Source of the DNA: JANNBN01 sp031430595
Lineage (GTDB): Bacteria > Actinomycetota > Acidimicrobiia > Acidimicrobiales > JANYDT01
Direction: 5' to 3'
Length of the DNA stretch: 64,000 nucleotides
Assembly: GCA_031430595.1 (NCBI GenBank)
Contig: JANPBU010000010.1
Coordinates: forward strand, 248,001-312,000
The notes beneath the pieces are model-generated. The model saw only the letters and a list, made by a program, of their open reading frames with translations. It was not told where the DNA came from and did no database searches. Positions 25,757-35,485 of this stretch are shown here, in pieces. A program made the translations under genes and the position numbers. Within the stretch, counting starts at the first letter, position 1, and each line of letters opens with the position of its first letter.

Positions 25757-27022
25757 CTACAGCGCACCGTTCTTTTTGCCCTTACGGATATTCTGCTTGT
25801 GCTCTTCAAAGGTGTTGGCGAACGAACTACGACCATCGGTTTCAGTCACCACGTAGTAGCGCCAATCGCCAACAGTCGGATTCAGTGCGGCCTCGATCGA
25901 CTCGACCGATGGGGTGCAGATTGGTGTTGGTGGTAGGCCTAGTCGCGTGTACGTGTTATACGGCGCATCCTTCTTAATGTCGGCCGCTGTGGGTTGCCCA
26001 CCACCTAGGTCATACACCGTGGTTGCGTCTAGTTGCAGGCGCGTCTCACCTTTCAAACGGTTATAGATAACCCTGGCTACTTTTCCTCGTTCATCGGCGA
26101 ACTTAGCTTCACGTTCAATCAACGAAGCAACGATGAGCACCTCATAGGGTGTGTAACCAACTTTCTCTTTTGCCGACATCAAACCGGTTTTCCTGGCGGT
26201 TCGGTCAAACTCGTCGACCAACTTCACGAGCACATCGGTTTCGTCGTCATCGAGACCAAAGTTCAAGGTTTCCGCCACCACGAAACCTTCAAGGTTGTTG
26301 GCTGATTCGATTGGAAGAAGTGCGCTTTTAACCGTCTTCGATCGAGCAACTTCGAGAAACTGAGCCGCACTTCTACCTGGGAGTGCCCCGACTCGATCGG
26401 CAATCTGCGTCAACCGGAAACCCGGCGGAATAGTGACCTGTTGTTCTTGAGGAACCACAGGGTCTTTGGCCAACACAGCTACCACTTCGTCGAACGAGGA
26501 TGCCTGTTGAAACTCGTATCGTCCGGCTTGAAATTTTCCGACCTTATTGACCTGCGACCACACACGCCACGCATTCGAGTTGGCAATAACGCCTTCGCGT
26601 TCAAGAATTTTCCCGAGGCCACTACCACTCGTTCCCGATGGCACGCTCACTTCAATCGTTGCACCAGGGGGGCCCGCCGGGTCGATCTGGTGCTGCACCC
26701 AACGAATCGCAAACAGCAACAATGCCGCAATCATGGCCAGCACAATCAAACTTGTCACGCAACCTCGGCCTCGTCGCACGGGCCGAGCTATGTGGTCGCC
26801 ACTACCCGAAGAGGTTTCATCTACCCCGTGTGCCATGGCTCGATCGAAGCGTTCGTCGAGTTCGGGGTCTTCGTGCTCGGCGTTTCGTCGAGCATCTTCC
26901 CTGCGTTTGGTGGCCGAAGCTTGGTCTACCGAAGGCACCGAATAGTCGTCGGTCCAGTCGCCCCAGTCTTGGTCAAGATCATCCCAGTCATCGCCGGTCG
27001 GGGGTTGGGTTGTGCCACTCAC
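25757..27022 (-). CDS. mltG: Endolytic peptidoglycan transglycosylase MltG
   Basis: Membrane-anchored lytic transglycosylase (YceG-like) thought to terminate nascent glycan chains. The 421-residue protein has an acidic cytoplasmic N-terminus, one transmembrane helix at about 88-107, a LysM-like region and the catalytic domain with the Glu of LIEREAKFADER and the segment ARVIYNRL. Overlaps ruvX by four bases. Confidence 0.95.
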   Translation of the reverse strand: MSGTTQPPTGDDWDDLDQDWGDWTDDYSVPSVDQASATKRREDARRNAEHEDPELDERFDRAMAHGVDETSSGSGDHIARPVRRGRGCVTSLIVLAMIAALLLFAIRWVQHQIDPAGPPGATIEVSVPSGTSGSGLGKILEREGVIANSNAWRVWSQVNKVGKFQAGRYEFQQASSFDEVVAVLAKDPVVPQEQQVTIPPGFRLTQIADRVGALPGRSAAQFLEVARSKTVKSALLPIESANNLEGFVVAETLNFGLDDDETDVLVKLVDEFDRTARKTGLMSAKEKVGYTPYEVLIVASLIEREAKFADERGKVARVIYNRLKGETRLQLDATTVYDLGGGQPTAADIKKDAPYNTYTRLGLPPTPICTPSVESIEAALNPTVGDWRYYVVTETDGRSSFANTFEEHKQNIRKGKKNGAL

Positions 27023-27504
27023 AAGGCTGATTCTTCCAGAAGATCGTCGGTTGCTGGTGTCTGGGGTTTTGGCTGGGCATCAAGCCATGCTCGAAGTAGC
27101 ACCGCAGCAGCTACCTTGTCGACGACATGTCGGCGATCTTGTGCGCGCATATTTTGATTCATCAACGTCGTATGGGCCGCTGTCGTCGTAAATCGTTCAT
27201 CAAACAGTTCAATCGGAATCGTCAGCGTACGTTCGAGTTGCAGCACTTCATCTCGAATGAGTTTTGCCGCCGCGCCTTCTTTGCCGTTGAGGCCTACCGG
27301 TAACCCAACAACGACTCTCACCGCTTCGAACTCTTCCACGACTTTTGCAATCAATCGATGGTCTTCGACACGACTCTTCGTACGAATTTGCACCTGATAC
27401 GGCGTCGCTAACGTTTGGGTGAGGTCACTTGTCGCAATCCCGATTCGTTTGGTTCCGAAATCGAGGGCAACCACGCGACCGGGCCGAGCGGTCGGGCTAT
27501 TCAC
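27019..27504 (-). CDS. ruvX: Holliday junction resolvase-like protein RuvX/YqgF
   Basis: A 161-residue RNase H-fold protein. The conserved opening VVALDFGTKRIGIA carries the first catalytic Asp, with later acidic residues in ELFDERFTT and VVDKVAAAVLL. YqgF has been linked to 16S rRNA 5' processing in E. coli and to Holliday junction resolution elsewhere. Both neighbours, alaS and mltG, overlap it by four bases, as in most Actinobacteria. Confidence 0.94.
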   Translation of the reverse strand: MNSPTARPGRVVALDFGTKRIGIATSDLTQTLATPYQVQIRTKSRVEDHRLIAKVVEEFEAVRVVVGLPVGLNGKEGAAAKLIRDEVLQLERTLTIPIELFDERFTTTAAHTTLMNQNMRAQDRRHVVDKVAAAVLLRAWLDAQPKPQTPATDDLLEESAL

Positions 27505-30110
27505 AAGCCAACCGCCGCTCTGACCTGGTTGAGGGCGGTATCGATGTGCTCTACGTGACGCCCGCCAGCCACGGCCAGGTCGGCCGCCTTTCCTCCGCCA
27601 CCTCCGAGCGTTTTGTTTGCGTCGGCAATAATGTTGCTTGCGTGTAGGCCCGACTCGGCGGTGACGGCGCTTGCTACCGCTACACCTCCCCCGTCAGCTT
27701 CGCCGATGAGAACCACACCCCGGATGCCCGGTTGATCTCTCACAGCTACTGCGAGATCTTTGAGGTCGTCACGACTCATACCATCGACACGACTGACGAC
27801 GACCCCGTTAATTGCTGATGCTGCCAAATCAGCACTTCCTCCGGCAGCAGCCGCTCTCCGAAACTGAACGATCTGCATCTCGAGTTCTTTTCGTTCAGTC
27901 AGAAGTCTTTCGATCCGGGCCGTAAGTTCTTCGGGCTTTACTTTTAGGATGCCGGAAGCATCGTCGAGCATCTTCTGATCAGCGCGCATACGAGCGATTG
28001 TTTGGGCGCCGGTGGTCGCTTCTATTCGTCGCACGTTCGAGCCAATCGAACCTTCGCTCACAATGCTCACGGCACCTATTTCGCCAAGGTTTCGCACATG
28101 GGTACCGCCACAGAACTCTAGCGATGGTCCGGCTTGCAGAATACGGACCCGGTCACCGTACTTGTCGCCGAAGAACGCAATTGCGCCCATCTCTTCCGCC
28201 TCGGCTTTGGTCATCTCTTCGTTCAGTGCGTCTTTGGCAGTCAGCACTACAGCGTTGACCATATCTTCGATCCGGGTTATCTCATCATGGGTAAGCCCCG
28301 AGAAATGGAAGAAATCGAATCGCAACCGATCGGGACCAACGAGTGAGCCTTGCTGCTTAACATGATCACCAAGTACCTCGCGCAACGCCCAATGAAGCAA
28401 GTGTGTGGCTGTATGGTTTCGCCGGGTTGCGTCACGATTCGCAACCGTTACCTGGGCAGTCGCAATCGAACCTATTTCAATTGAGCCATGTGTGATGCGC
28501 GCTGAGTGTTTTACTAAGCCAGGAATTGCGTACGTTGTGTCGACGATATCGGCCACGCCATCGAGGGTCGTGATAGTTCCGGTGTCACCAACTTGGCCAC
28601 CTGACTCTGCATAGAAGGGGGTACCGTCAAGGAAAATTTCCACGAGACCATCGTCACTACCTGTGTCGACAACACCAAGAACCGTTGCCTTGTTTGTGTC
28701 GGTCGTTTCGTAACCCACAAATACTGACTTGCCGCTTTCTTCGACGATCGAGCGATACTTTTCCGACAACGCTTCAGGGGTTTTTGCGTTTTTACGTGCC
28801 GAGCGAGCTCGTTCTTGTTGAGCAAGCATCTCGGCGTCGAAACCAGTCTGATCGATAGTAAGTGAGCGTTCTTCAGCAATTTCTTTCGTGAGCTCAAGAG
28901 GAAAACCAAACGTGTCATGAAGTTGGAATGCGACGCTTCCCGGCAGCGAAGCACCACCAGAAAGTCGGCCGAGTTCATCGTCAAGTATCGAACTACCGGT
29001 TTTCAGGGTCTGGCGGAATCGGGCCTCTTCGCGTTCAATAATGTCTACGATTCGACCTTGCTTTTCTCGAAGGTCTGGGTAGGCATCACCCATCACGTCG
29101 ATTGCGGTAGCCACCATTTGAGGGAGAATCGATTTGTCTGTTCCCAGACGATATGCGTGCCTAATGGCGCGCCGTAAAATACGTCGAAGTACGTAGCCAC
29201 GGCCCTCGTTCGAAGGAAACACACCATCGGCAACCAACATGGTTCCTGATCGGGCATGCTCGGCCAAGATTCGAAGGCTGAGATCATCGGCTGATTCATA
29301 CGAGCCACCATACGAAAAACCAGTTAGTGAGGACGCCTTATCAATCAACGGACGCATCAGGTCGGTATCCCAAACCGCATCTACGCCTTGCAGCAGGCAC
29401 AAGATTCGTTCGAGCCCTGCCCCGGTGTCGATACTCGGCTTAGGCAGACGCTCGCGAGATCCGTCGGCCGACTGGTTGTACTGCATGAACACCAGATTCC
29501 AGAATTCAAGATACCGGGCATCGGCAGCCGGGTTAAGGGGGCCACCCTCTGGGCCAAACGCCGGGCCGCGGTCGTAGTAAATCTCAGAACACGGGCCGCA
29601 CGGGCCGGTGTCACCCATTTGCCAAAAGTTGTCTTTGTCGCCCATTCGCTGGATGCGTGATTTTGGCACCTTCGCGATGTCGAGCCACATTTCTTCGGCT
29701 TCATCGTCAGAATCGTGGACGGTGATCCACAGTTTCTTCGGGTCAAATCCCAGCACGTTTGTGGTGAAATCCCATGCGAACGGAATCGCATCCTTTTTGA
29801 AGTAATCACCGAAGCTGAAGTTGCCGAGCATCTCAAAAAAGACAAGGTGCCGTGCCGTGCGGCCCACATCGTCAAGGTCGTTGTGTTTCCCGCCTGCTCG
29901 TGCACATTTTTGCGACGTGACAGCCCGCGAGTACGGCGCGATCTCGTCGCCAGTGAAATACGGTTTGAACGGCACCATGCCAGCAACGGTGAAGAGCACG
30001 GTAGGGTCATGAGGGATCAGCGACCCCGACGCCACTGCGGTGTGTCCACGGGCGACAAAAAAGTCGGTCCAAGCACGACGTAGTTGGTTGGCGGTCATCG
30101 ATTCAGACAT
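27501..30110 (-). CDS. alaS: Alanyl-tRNA synthetase
   Basis: Charges tRNA-Ala. The 869-residue class II enzyme has the catalytic core (about 1-450, with GRGYVLRRILRRAIRH), the editing domain with zinc ligands in HTATHLLH and FCGGTHV, and the C-terminal oligomerisation/DHHA1 domain (LGGGGGKAADLAVAGG). Full length. GAGG lies about nine bases before the ATG; a second ATG four codons in is possible. No T-box leader fits in the short upstream gap. Confidence 0.97.
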   Translation of the reverse strand: MSESMTANQLRRAWTDFFVARGHTAVASGSLIPHDPTVLFTVAGMVPFKPYFTGDEIAPYSRAVTSQKCARAGGKHNDLDDVGRTARHLVFFEMLGNFSFGDYFKKDAIPFAWDFTTNVLGFDPKKLWITVHDSDDEAEEMWLDIAKVPKSRIQRMGDKDNFWQMGDTGPCGPCSEIYYDRGPAFGPEGGPLNPAADARYLEFWNLVFMQYNQSADGSRERLPKPSIDTGAGLERILCLLQGVDAVWDTDLMRPLIDKASSLTGFSYGGSYESADDLSLRILAEHARSGTMLVADGVFPSNEGRGYVLRRILRRAIRHAYRLGTDKSILPQMVATAIDVMGDAYPDLREKQGRIVDIIEREEARFRQTLKTGSSILDDELGRLSGGASLPGSVAFQLHDTFGFPLELTKEIAEERSLTIDQTGFDAEMLAQQERARSARKNAKTPEALSEKYRSIVEESGKSVFVGYETTDTNKATVLGVVDTGSDDGLVEIFLDGTPFYAESGGQVGDTGTITTLDGVADIVDTTYAIPGLVKHSARITHGSIEIGSIATAQVTVANRDATRRNHTATHLLHWALREVLGDHVKQQGSLVGPDRLRFDFFHFSGLTHDEITRIEDMVNAVVLTAKDALNEEMTKAEAEEMGAIAFFGDKYGDRVRILQAGPSLEFCGGTHVRNLGEIGAVSIVSEGSIGSNVRRIEATTGAQTIARMRADQKMLDDASGILKVKPEELTARIERLLTERKELEMQIVQFRRAAAAGGSADLAASAINGVVVSRVDGMSRDDLKDLAVAVRDQPGIRGVVLIGEADGGGVAVASAVTAESGLHASNIIADANKTLGGGGGKAADLAVAGGRHVEHIDTALNQVRAAVGL

Positions 30111-30148
30111 GATGTCCTCAGCCTACCGGCCATGTTCGGTTCAACCGG

Positions 30149-30613
30149 TCAGACTTTTGATAAGCCCCCTGTGTAGTTGTTGACCGACCAGCGCGCTGAG
30201 TCAGGCCATTTCGCTGCTGCGACCTTGTACGCTCGGCCAGTCTTGAAGGTTGCAATGACCCCCATGTCATAACAATTCGTTTGGTCGGTTGCCGACAAAT
30301 TGCGTTCGATCACATCAAGAGAAATCACCGATCCGACCTTACGAGCGGTTACCCTATCTGAGCCTTTGGTTGACTTTCGAACCTTGAAAGTCCACCTGTA
30401 GGTGGTGTTTTCACCGATTTCGCTGACCCGCCGACGGGTTTTGGCCACACCAACAAACTCAATAGTTTGGGTTGGCGAAGTGATCGAGCAAGCCGATGCC
30501 TGGGGTACCAACGTCTGCGACATCGATCCGCCGGCGAGAATGCCACCCAGCAGAAAAATAACCATCATGAGCTGCCGAAACTTGAATCGGTTGTTAACCA
30601 CTTTCGTATCCAT
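30149..30613 (-). CDS. Secreted protein of unknown function
   Basis: A protein of about 154 residues with a clear signal peptide: a basic start, a hydrophobic run MMVIFLLGGILAGG, and a probable cleavage after PQASA just before CSI. The mature part is small, basic and beta-rich, with two cysteines (CSI near the N-terminus and NCYD) that may form a disulfide. I prefer the ATG at 30613 because the frame upstream to 30652 adds a charged segment before the signal. A protein of this kind preceding alaS is not part of the usual actinobacterial order. Function unknown. Confidence 0.7.
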   Translation of the reverse strand: MDTKVVNNRFKFRQLMMVIFLLGGILAGGSMSQTLVPQASACSITSPTQTIEFVGVAKTRRRVSEIGENTTYRWTFKVRKSTKGSDRVTARKVGSVISLDVIERNLSATDQTNCYDMGVIATFKTGRAYKVAAAKWPDSARWSVNNYTGGLSKV

Positions 30614-30658
30614 GCTTCTTTGACGGTCCTTAGGCTCAGTTTGGTTCCGCATACGAGG

Positions 30659-31171
30659 TCAGCGTATCCAGTAGCGGCGCACTTTGGTTCCGTCTGACTC
30701 ATACGACGGTACGTCTTGGGTTCCGCCACAGTGTTCGATGATTTTCCAGCTTGGAACATTTTCGTCGTCGCATGTCACCAACACCTCGTCGACACCGAGC
30801 GATCGAACGATTACCAAACTTTGTCTCAGAATCTCGGTTGCAATACCTTGGCGTCGGTACGGTGTTCGAACCGCGTAACCAATGTGGCCGCCCCGCTCAA
30901 GAAGGAAATCGTTGAGTTCATGGCGAATCGAACTTCTCCCGACGATTACTTCACCGAGTACTGCCACGAGGAACGTCGCTGGTACCCGACCCTCGCCCAA
31001 GTCGATCCCTCTACTTTGCTTGCGAAGACTTTCGATGTAGAGGTTCCAGTTAGTTTCGTCGTCGAGGTGAAACGCAAAATCGAACCCGTCGCTTCCGGCA
31101 AGTTCGGCCTGCGCTGCTCGTACTTCAAGTTCATCGTTGGTTATCAATGGTCGAAGTCGCAGAGGTTGCAT
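30659..31171 (-). CDS. GNAT-family N-acetyltransferase
   Basis: A 170-residue GCN5-related acetyltransferase. The acetyl-CoA loop is RTPYRRQGIATEIL, followed by the C-terminal NVPSWKIIEHCGG segment typical of the fold. The start is set at the ATG at 31171 (MQPLRLRPLI), which avoids overlap with the epimerase gene upstream; the open frame continues to 31270. The overall layout resembles uncharacterised small-molecule acetyltransferases. Substrate unknown. Confidence 0.8.
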   Translation of the reverse strand: MQPLRLRPLITNDELEVRAAQAELAGSDGFDFAFHLDDETNWNLYIESLRKQSRGIDLGEGRVPATFLVAVLGEVIVGRSSIRHELNDFLLERGGHIGYAVRTPYRRQGIATEILRQSLVIVRSLGVDEVLVTCDDENVPSWKIIEHCGGTQDVPSYESDGTKVRRYWIR

Positions 31172-31181
31172 GTTTAAGAAC

Positions 31182-32021
31182 TTACCTGGATGATCCGTTT
31201 CGACCGCCTGAATTACTGCCATCGAGGGCAATAACAGTTTGGGTACCAACCCACCGCGAACCTGGTTCAACCGTTATCGGAACGTCGACCACCGCAGCCT
31301 CTACGCACACATAATTTCGCCACTCGCCAGCGCCAAGGTCAGCCATGGTGATGGCTTTTTCGGCACCAACATTCCAAACCACCGTGTCAGCGAACCCGGT
31401 CTGGGTAACCAAGAAATGTTCCTCGCCGACGACCCGAACTATTGCAGGCCGCGAAACATCGATCAGCGCCAAGTCAACTTCGCCATCAAACACAATTGCA
31501 CCGGGCACGGTAGGTTCGTTTTCATGAATGCGTGCCCCGCCGAGACCATCGATCGAGACCGATTCAACATCGGTGACGTAAAGGTAGGTGTGCAGAGCAC
31601 CGGTAAAACTCAACGACGTCGGACCAACATTGTCGATGCTCAGCGACAAAGTCAGTGTGGCCGGGCCAAGCGTTACTTCGAAAAGCATCGAGCAAGCATG
31701 AGCCCATCCGGGCCACATCGAAGGGTTCACGTCGAGCACGAATCTTCCGCCGTCGCGGTGCCTCCAGCGTGCCGTTCGGGCGTATCCATGCTTGGGTAGT
31801 TCACCCAACCCGGCGAATTGGGGAAAGCAGACGGGGACGCCGCCACGTATCGCCCCTATGGAATTGGCGCGAGAAGACAGAAACAGTCGTTCTCGGCCGT
31901 CATTCGGAACCCACGAAATCAGGTGACCACCGTGCAACGAGACAGTTGCCTGACTACGGTCAACACCTTCGACAACCACCGTTGGCCCAAACACACTGTG
32001 GTGGTCTTGGCGAACGTTCAT
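31182..32021 (-). CDS. Hexose-6-phosphate mutarotase-like (aldose epimerase family) protein
   Basis: A 279-residue galactose-mutarotase-fold protein resembling YeaD, which interconverts anomers of hexose 6-phosphates. Diagnostic segments are RGGVPVCFPQF, PKHGYART with the catalytic His, ALHTYLYV with a second His, and the late Glu in VCVEAAVV. Typical length. It lies ten bases upstream of the GNAT gene and probably shares its transcript. The physiological sugar is not known. Confidence 0.85.
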   Translation of the reverse strand: MNVRQDHHSVFGPTVVVEGVDRSQATVSLHGGHLISWVPNDGRERLFLSSRANSIGAIRGGVPVCFPQFAGLGELPKHGYARTARWRHRDGGRFVLDVNPSMWPGWAHACSMLFEVTLGPATLTLSLSIDNVGPTSLSFTGALHTYLYVTDVESVSIDGLGGARIHENEPTVPGAIVFDGEVDLALIDVSRPAIVRVVGEEHFLVTQTGFADTVVWNVGAEKAITMADLGAGEWRNYVCVEAAVVDVPITVEPGSRWVGTQTVIALDGSNSGGRNGSSR

Positions 32022-32056
32022 GGTTTCGAGCGCCAGAAGTGCAGATTCACTGCGAT

Positions 32057-32587
32057 CTACGGCCGACGGCGCAGGCGGTCTAACCAGGCTCGTCCGTTGG
32101 CGGTGACCGTTGCATCGTTTCCAAACGAACCGATTTTGACTGTTCCGCCAACCTCATCAGCAGTTGCCTGCCGGGAGATCGACTCACGCGAACCCGCTTG
32201 ACGTGGGCTCGATTGACGTGGGTTCGACTGCCGTGACCCTGAGGGATGCCCCGGGTGTAACTCGGTGACGGACGCTCGGTGATCTTGGACAATGACCGAA
32301 CTATCCGTGGTTCCGCGTAGTTGTTTGACTGACCCACCAATACGATCACGCAGCTCGGCCTGGCGATCTGCGGCGGCATCTCGGCCATCGTCAATCGCGT
32401 CTCGAACATCGTCAACCAGATTAAGTGCTGACCGCCTCAGTCGCTTTCGAGCACGATCGGCGACGGCTGGAGGGGTAAACCGTTCGGCAGTCGCGCGTAG
32501 TTGACGTTTCACTTTGCGCTGAGCAATCGTCGACCCAGCCACACCCATAACAGCCCCAGTCATCCACCATAAGACCCGTTTGAACAT
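32057..32587 (-). CDS. DUF6167-like membrane-anchored protein
   Basis: A 176-residue protein with one N-terminal hydrophobic helix (MFKRVLWWMTGAVMGVAGS) followed by a basic helical stretch. Next comes a low-complexity Ser/Arg/Gln/Pro region (about 115-140) with repeats of the type SRQ and PRQ. The opening and the position between alaS and the DUF948 gene match the actinobacterial DUF6167 family (recalled from Streptomyces order). Function unknown; an envelope or division role is conjecture. Confidence 0.7.
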   Translation of the reverse strand: MFKRVLWWMTGAVMGVAGSTIAQRKVKRQLRATAERFTPPAVADRARKRLRRSALNLVDDVRDAIDDGRDAAADRQAELRDRIGGSVKQLRGTTDSSVIVQDHRASVTELHPGHPSGSRQSNPRQSSPRQAGSRESISRQATADEVGGTVKIGSFGNDATVTANGRAWLDRLRRRP

Positions 32588-32598
32588 CAGTACGCCTA

Positions 32599-33036
32599 TT
32601 ATCCCTGAGCCGCTCGCCAGGTTTCACGCCCGCCCATACCGTAAGCACGAAGAAGAAGTGCGCGGTTTGGTGCTACCGCCATAAAACAAGTTCCTGGCGA
32701 ATTCTCAGGACCACCCGGAGCAAAAGCATTCAAATCGTAATCAAACACATCATTCCAAAGTCGTCGCTTCGTTTCGACATCGGAATGAAGCGACGCAACA
32801 CCCCAAATCTCGACACCATCACCCACCGCATCAACCTGCCAATGCAGGGCCACTCGCGGCTCATGGGCAACATTGCGCGCCTTCACCGAATCGGTACCGC
32901 ACATCACCCACAGCATTTCGCTTTCCCAGCACGGGTGGATAGGAACAACGTCAGGCTCACCATCAGCGCCGACGGTCGCAAGATGCGCCCAAGCACTCAA
33001 TTTCGAAGCGAAGTCTCGAATTTCAACGAGTTCCAT
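32599..33036 (-). CDS. Pyridoxamine 5'-phosphate oxidase-family (split-barrel flavin) protein
   Basis: A 145-residue FMN- or F420-binding split-barrel protein. The domain opens with LATVGADGEPDVVPIHPCWE and continues with KARNVAHEPRVALHWQV. Actinobacterial members of this size are often F420-dependent reductases or haem-binding proteins, so the cofactor is uncertain. Start taken at the ATG at 33036 (MELVEIRDF) because longer frames run into the DUF948 gene. TACCGT seven bases upstream could be a -10 for a leaderless message. Confidence 0.75.
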   Translation of the reverse strand: MELVEIRDFASKLSAWAHLATVGADGEPDVVPIHPCWESEMLWVMCGTDSVKARNVAHEPRVALHWQVDAVGDGVEIWGVASLHSDVETKRRLWNDVFDYDLNAFAPGGPENSPGTCFMAVAPNRALLLRAYGMGGRETWRAAQG

Positions 33037-33055
33037 CTTCGTACGGTAGCCCGTT

Positions 33056-33514
33056 TTACCGGCCTCGCCGCCCACCTCGCGAAGTGAGCTCGCGTCGAGG
33101 TTTACCACGATGTAGTTCGACGTTGCCCTCACGGCTGCCAGATCGCTTTACGAACTGGTTGATGCCTCTACGCAAGCCGCTAAACGTACTCAAGATACGC
33201 ACAATCGGGTTGGTCACTACAGACAGGGCTAGCTTTGTTGCCGAGTCAACTCGACCCGTTAATGAAGTTGCCGTTTGAATCAAATCATCTGCGCGCAGTC
33301 GTTCGTTTTGGGACTTTCGCAGTGCCGACCTCGTATCGGCAAGCAGCGGTGCAAACGATTCAGCGCTCGTACGTAACTCAACGAGTTCAGACGCGAGGCC
33401 CTCGACTTGACTCACGAGTTGCCGCACGCGCCTGGCTACTCGAATCAAGGCGACGCACATAACAATGAACATCACCATCAACACACCAACCAGCACCCAA
33501 GCTTGCGTCGTCAT
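33056..33514 (-). CDS. DUF948-like membrane protein
   Basis: A 152-residue protein with one N-terminal transmembrane helix (WVLVGVLMVMFIVMCVALI), then a predicted coiled-coil helix (RVRQLVSQVEGLASELVEL) and a basic Arg/Gly-rich tail. The arrangement matches DUF948 proteins, which sit in this cluster near alaS and rarA in other Actinobacteria. It overlaps rarA by four bases. Function unknown. Confidence 0.72.
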   Translation of the reverse strand: MTTQAWVLVGVLMVMFIVMCVALIRVARRVRQLVSQVEGLASELVELRTSAESFAPLLADTRSALRKSQNERLRADDLIQTATSLTGRVDSATKLALSVVTNPIVRILSTFSGLRRGINQFVKRSGSREGNVELHRGKPRRELTSRGGRRGR

Positions 33515-34833
33515 AGTGTTGCTCTTTCAGGTTGAACTTCGCCGCGGTGTGCTCTGAGGCGTTCAGCAATCCGGCCCTCATGACCGTTGCTCGTTGGCTG
33601 ATAAAAACGAACATCGGCTATTTCGGAAGGAAGATATTGCTGATCCACCCAACCATTCGGGCTGTCGTGGGGCAAACGATAGCCTTGACCGTGACCAAGG
33701 GCTTTTGCACCTTGGTAGTGGCTATCGCGAAGATGCGTCGGCACTTCCAACACAGAACGTTCCGTAACAAGGGCCATTGCTGCCCAAATGCCTTGGGCTA
33801 CGGCGTTTGACTTTGGAGCAAGGGCAAGATGAACAACTGCCTGAGCGAGATTGATCTGGGCCTCTGGCATTCCGATGTGCTCAACGCACCGAGCAGCTGC
33901 TTCGGCGATAACAAGTGCCATCGGGTCAGCCAGGCCAATATCTTCTGAGGCCGCTATACACAGTCGACGGGCGATGAAACGAACATCTTCGCCAGCGGTA
34001 AGCATACGGGCCAGCCAGTACAGCGAAGCATCAGCATCAGAACCGCGTATTGATTTGATAAGTGCACTTGCTATATCGTAATGATCATCGTCGCCGTAAT
34101 GAAGTACCCGAACGTCCACGGCTGATTCCGCATCTTCCAGTACAACCCGCCGGGGCTCGGCTCGCTGCGGATCGTCAGCAATCGCAATCGCAACTTCCAA
34201 CGATCGCAACAACGACCTTCCATCGCCATCGGCACGAGCAATCAAGTGTGCCAAAGCATCGTCATCAATCGAAGCATTCTCGACTTCCAAGGCTCGACGA
34301 CACAACACCCGCAACGAGTCAGGCGTATGTGGGCGCAGGCGAAAGACTGTTGACCGGCTGAGTAACGGCCCGTTAACACTGAACGACGGATTCTCGGTGG
34401 TCGCCCCGATAAGCACCAGGGTTCCGTCTTCAACGCTTGGCAGGAGGGCATCTTGTTGGGTTCGATTGAACCGGTGTATCTCGTCAAGGAACAAGATGGT
34501 GCCGCGCTGCTGAAGTTTTTGGGCTTCCCTGGCTCGTTCGACGGCATCACGAACATCTTTTACACCGGCCGTTACTGCCGACATAGGGATGAATTGTTTT
34601 GATGTGGCCGACGCGACCAATCCGGCGAGCGTGGTTTTCCCGGTGCCAGGTGGGCCCCACAAAATTACGGACGACAACCGGTCGGCTTCGATGAGACGAC
34701 GCAGGGGTTTCCCAGGATCAAGTAGATGTTCTTGACCTACAACCTCAGCGAGGAACTTGGGTCGAAGCCGTTCAGCTAGCGGGGCGTGTCGAGCTGTTCG
34801 TTCGGCTGCTGCTGCGCTGAAAAGATCGGACAT
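33511..34833 (-). CDS. rarA: Replication-associated recombination protein A
   Basis: AAA+ ATPase of the MgsA/RarA family acting at stalled replication forks, related to clamp loaders. The 440-residue protein has Walker A (WGPPGTGKTTLAGL), Walker B (ILFLDEIHRFNRTQQD), sensor ATTENPSF, and the tetramerisation region ending GQGYRLPHDSPNGWVDQQYL. Full length. First gene of the rarA-DUF948 pair, 14 bases after the HD-domain gene. Confidence 0.95.
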   Translation of the reverse strand: MSDLFSAAAAERTARHAPLAERLRPKFLAEVVGQEHLLDPGKPLRRLIEADRLSSVILWGPPGTGKTTLAGLVASATSKQFIPMSAVTAGVKDVRDAVERAREAQKLQQRGTILFLDEIHRFNRTQQDALLPSVEDGTLVLIGATTENPSFSVNGPLLSRSTVFRLRPHTPDSLRVLCRRALEVENASIDDDALAHLIARADGDGRSLLRSLEVAIAIADDPQRAEPRRVVLEDAESAVDVRVLHYGDDDHYDIASALIKSIRGSDADASLYWLARMLTAGEDVRFIARRLCIAASEDIGLADPMALVIAEAAARCVEHIGMPEAQINLAQAVVHLALAPKSNAVAQGIWAAMALVTERSVLEVPTHLRDSHYQGAKALGHGQGYRLPHDSPNGWVDQQYLPSEIADVRFYQPTSNGHEGRIAERLRAHRGEVQPERATL

Positions 34834-34847
34834 AGTTACTCAACGAC

Positions 34848-35480
34848 TCACTCGACAGGCGGAAGCAGAATCCCGCGATCAAGGGCAAGGTTAACTACTT
34901 CATGGGCGTAGTCGGCTAGCACAGTTGAGCCGCCGGGAATCGTGGAGTCGATAAGCCGACGGGTTTTGTCCGCCGTTACTCCGTGTGCCGCCCAAGAACC
35001 CCCACCCGACGCCAGGTTTAACAGCATCGGGTGCACCCGATCGATGGCCTTCGCAAACCGAGATTCTGGGGTTTGTTTCGCTTCAAACTCATTCCATCGA
35101 GCTCGCAGTAATACAGCCTGATCGTTGGGGAGAAGCCCGAAAATTCGGTCTGCTGCTGCGGTTTCGGCTAGTTCCTGAGCCGCGGCAACTGCTGGATCAT
35201 TGGCGGCGTACACAAACGTGTCGCCAGCATCAATCTCAACGAGATCGTGAAGCAACAACAGTTCGATAACACGCGCCACGTCGACCGGTTCATTGGCATG
35301 CTCGACCAGAACCGTCGCGCACATCGCCAGATGCCACGAATGTTCGGCTGTATTTTCCTGTCGCGAAGCGTCAGAAATCGGTGTCTGACGCAAAATCGTC
35401 TTCAACCGATCAATCTCAATAAGGAACTGCATCTGCGCGACGAGCCGCTCGCCACCAGCGTTTGGAAGCGAGTAAGCCAT
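34848..35480 (-). CDS. HD-domain phosphohydrolase (YfbR-like)
   Basis: A 210-residue HD-superfamily metal phosphohydrolase. The metal ligands are seen in AEHSWHLA, LLLHDLVEIDAGD and the late Asp of KAIDRVHPM. The sequence resembles YfbR/HDDC2-type 5'-deoxynucleotidases, so dephosphorylation of dNMPs is the best guess. An internal ATG at 35432 (MQFLIEIDRL) is an alternative start. It follows aspS by five bases and probably shares its transcript. Confidence 0.82.
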   Translation of the reverse strand: MAYSLPNAGGERLVAQMQFLIEIDRLKTILRQTPISDASRQENTAEHSWHLAMCATVLVEHANEPVDVARVIELLLLHDLVEIDAGDTFVYAANDPAVAAAQELAETAAADRIFGLLPNDQAVLLRARWNEFEAKQTPESRFAKAIDRVHPMLLNLASGGGSWAAHGVTADKTRRLIDSTIPGGSTVLADYAHEVVNLALDRGILLPPVE

Positions 35481-35485
35481 GCGAC

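Noticed and set aside
26441..27157. 238-residue plus-strand open frame
   Set aside because: Antisense to mltG and the end of ruvX; composition is that of a shadow frame, with no recognisable domain.
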